Shown here piece by piece: positions 62,228 to 64,000 of a stretch of 64,000 bases of DNA. The DNA comes from Cellulosimicrobium cellulans. GTDB taxonomy: Bacteria > Actinomycetota > Actinomycetes > Actinomycetales > Cellulomonadaceae. Each line of letters opens with the position of its first letter. The stretch's first letter is position 1. The stretch is from the NCBI RefSeq assembly GCF_006539945.1, contig NZ_BJNZ01000016.1, positions 39,682-103,681 on the forward strand. Direction: 5' to 3'. The position numbers were made by a program, and so were the translations under genes. The notes under the pieces were generated by a model. The model ran no database searches. It had not been told where the DNA came from and saw nothing but the letters and a program-made list of their open reading frames with translations.

Positions 62228-64000
62228 GTGAATGCCGCAGCCCGCACCAGCTCAGCCGCCCGGAGCGTGGCCGATCCTGCTCGGCTGCCCGCGACCGCTC
62301 CCGACGGGACCGACCAGGCCGACGCACCGGACGACGACGTGACGCCGCCCCGCCCCGTGCTCGTCCCCGAGCCCACCACGGCCGACCTCGTCGACGAGGC
62401 CGTGACGCGGTGGCGCGCCGGCCTCGTCGAGCTCGCCGGGGGGTCGTCGCTCGCCGACGTCTCGCTCCTCGGCGACGCCGTCGTCGACCTGACGGCGGCC
62501 CACCCCTCGGGCGTCGCCCAGCTCTTCGCCGGGCGACCGACCCGGCTCTCGAACCTGTTCCGCGAAGGTGGGTCGCTGCCCGCCGCGCGGCGCCGCGCGC
62601 GCGCCGTCGTGGTCCGCGCCGCCGAGCACGCCCAGCGCTACGGCGTCGCGCCCACGTACCTGGCGATCGGGGTCGCGACCTGGACCCAGAGCCTCGCGGC
62701 ACCGCTCGCGGAGGACGACGTCGCGGTGCTCGCGCGGGTCGCGGGTCGCACCCCCGCGACGATCGTCCCGAGCGAGGGCGACGACGGGGCCGCCCCGGGC
62801 GCCGCCGGACCCGGCGGCGCCACCGACGGGGACGCCCAGCCACCCGCGGCCCCTGGCGCGCAGGGCGAGCCCGCCGGGCACGACGACGCACGCGTCCCTG
62901 ACGCCGATCACCTCCCCCGGGGCGCGGTCGAGGAGGGCGAGCAGGAGCCGACGTCCCGCACCGTGCGCGCACCCGTGCTCCTGCGCCCCCTGACCGTGAC
63001 CCCGCGCGGGGACGGCGAGACCGACTACGAGCTGACCCTCGAGCCGACGGCCGAGATCAACCCGCTCCTCGCGCGCACGCTGCGCGCGCACGGCGCGCTC
63101 CTCGACCCGGTGACGCTCGCGCGCTCCACGTTCACCGGCGCGGGCTTCGACCCCGGCGACGCGACCCGTCGTATCGCCGCGCTGGGCCGGGCCGTCCTCG
63201 ACGACTTCGACCTGACCCACCGTGTGCTCGTCGGGACGTTCGTCCACCCGGGGCAGGTCCTCGTCGACGACCTCGACGAGCTGGCGCCCGCGCTCGAGCG
63301 GCACGAGGTCGTCGCCGCGCTCGCCGGGGACGAGAAGTCCGCCACGGCGCTGCGCGCCGAGCTGCCCGCACCGCGCGTCGGCGACGCGGACCCCGTGCAC
63401 GAGCGTGGCGCGGGCGACCTCGACCCGTCCCAGCGCCACGTCGTCGACGTGCTCGCGAGCGGGTCGCACCTCTTCGTCGACGCGCCGGCCGGGTCCGACG
63501 TCGCGGGCACGCTCGCGGCCGTCGTCGCCGAGGCGGCGGCGTCGGGGCGCCACGTGCTGTACGTCCCGGGCCACCGCCGGGCCGCGGACGCGCTCCTCGC
63601 ACGGCTCGACGAGCTGGGCCTGGGCGGCCTCGTGCTCGACGTCGTCCCGGAGCCGACGTGGCGCGAGACGGCGTCCCACCGCCTCCTGTCCGCGATGGCG
63701 ACCGAGCCCGAGCCGGGCGAGGACGAGGACCTCGCGCGCACGCGCGACGCCCTGCTCGGGGCGCGCGCCCGGCTCGCCGGGTACATCGAGGCGCTGCACC
63801 TCGTGCGGGACCCCTGGGGCGTGTCCGCCTACGACGCGCTCCAGGCGCTCGCCCGGCTCACCGCCGAGCGCCCGGCCCCCGACACCCGGGTGCGGCTGAC
63901 GACCGAGGTCGTGCTCGGCGTCGGGCCGCAGCGGGAACGCGCCGCCGCGGAGCTGCGCGAGGCCGCCCTGCTCGGCGCGTTCACCGCACGGGCGACCTCG
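62228..64000 (+). CDS. Large DUF4011/SF1-helicase-like ATPase, 5' part (cut by window end)
   Basis: 591 residues visible, frame open to the end. GTG at 62228 is the first start after an in-frame TAG at 62216. The middle (about 240-300, RPLTVTPRGDGETDYELTLEPTAEINPLLARTLRAHGALLDP) matches the DUF4011-type N-domain of long actinobacterial AAA proteins, then DLDPSQRHVVDVLASGSHLFVDAPAGSDVAGTLAAVVAEAAASGRHVLYVPGHRRAADALL, which is a P-loop-like strand in which the invariant GK(S/T) is replaced (D424-V425-A426). The catalytic competence is therefore doubtful unless other motifs beyond the window compensate. Confidence 0.7.
   Translation, partial: MNAAARTSSAARSVADPARLPATAPDGTDQADAPDDDVTPPRPVLVPEPTTADLVDEAVTRWRAGLVELAGGSSLADVSLLGDAVVDLTAAHPSGVAQLFAGRPTRLSNLFREGGSLPAARRRARAVVVRAAEHAQRYGVAPTYLAIGVATWTQSLAAPLAEDDVAVLARVAGRTPATIVPSEGDDGAAPGAAGPGGATDGDAQPPAAPGAQGEPAGHDDARVPDADHLPRGAVEEGEQEPTSRTVRAPVLLRPLTVTPRGDGETDYELTLEPTAEINPLLARTLRAHGALLDPVTLARSTFTGAGFDPGDATRRIAALGRAVLDDFDLTHRVLVGTFVHPGQVLVDDLDELAPALERHEVVAALAGDEKSATALRAELPAPRVGDADPVHERGAGDLDPSQRHVVDVLASGSHLFVDAPAGSDVAGTLAAVVAEAAASGRHVLYVPGHRRAADALLARLDELGLGGLVLDVVPEPTWRETASHRLLSAMATEPEPGEDEDLARTRDALLGARARLAGYIEALHLVRDPWGVSAYDALQALARLTAERPAPDTRVRLTTEVVLGVGPQRERAAAELREAALLGAFTARATS

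Overview
The window is chromosomal DNA from a very GC-rich (roughly 74% by eye) Gram-positive actinobacterium. The gene content points to Micrococcales, most like Cellulosimicrobium, Cellulomonas or Isoptericola: a CebR-like operator in front of a secreted beta-helix glucanase-like protein, a c-di-AMP riboswitch before an NlpC/P60 hydrolase, DUF3027 and DUF2530 genes, an XPB-type helicase, a PspA/TPM pair, and frequent GTG starts with 1-4 base overlaps. The genus is inference. No prophage, integrase, transposase, rRNA operon or CRISPR array was seen; the genes look like core or lineage-specific chromosome.

Layout. 1-9 kb: 3' end of a urea-carboxylase-type biotin enzyme, a lone WXG100 protein, an HD phosphohydrolase, a PhoP-like two-component system, an AlkZ-like winged-helix protein, a NYN nuclease-like protein and a glutamine amidotransferase. 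8.9-14.1 kb: PspA with a membrane TPM-domain partner, then the secreted GH55-like protein. 14.4-20.9 kb: XPB helicase with a helicase-associated partner, an AbiEi/DUF559-type protein, and an epimerase divergent from its TetR regulator. 21.8-26.5 kb: cold-shock protein, DUF3027, a sacsin/Hsp90-like ATPase and DUF2530. 27-34 kb: exopolysaccharide sugar transferase, a truncated UDP-sugar dehydrogenase, purine permease, manA, and a MarR-MFS operon. 34-40.5 kb: serC, DtxR/IdeR, c-di-AMP riboswitch plus NlpC/P60, a universal stress protein and a DrrAB-type exporter. 41.3-45 kb: aspartate aminotransferase, rocD and a DDAH-family hydrolase (arginine catabolism). 45-51 kb: PadR, SRPBCC, EcsC, OsmC, NDH-2-like oxidoreductase and a MerR-AKR operon. 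51-58 kb: thyA-folA, a GntR regulator divergent from an Ehu-type ABC importer, and a nucleoside hydrolase. 58.4-64 kb: tRNA-Arg(CCT), a membrane GDPD, an S/T/P-rich membrane protein, and the start of a large SF1-like ATPase cut by the window end.

The most unusual signal is not a gene. It is a family of 21-bp tandem repeats (core GAGGTAGAACCGTGG) in four intergenic arrays at 8.8, 16.1, 40.6 and 41.2 kb. Three of them share a flanking leader (GCCGTCGGGCA or a near variant). One array supplies the stop codon of a gene, and two face each other head-to-head around about 440 bp that I cannot assign. Long GC-rich hairpins without U-tracts sit at most convergent gene ends and probably act as terminators.

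Several regulatory regions are readable: a MerR promoter with a 19-bp spacer and a start codon near the expected transcription start, paired TetR operators, a GntR palindrome before the Ehu genes, a MarR palindrome, an AT-rich palindrome over the padR promoter, and the CebR-like box. The arginine pair (a DDAH-family protein carrying Asn at a position recalled as diagnostic, next to rocD) may be an ornithine-forming arginine dihydrolase route and is the best enzymatic lead.
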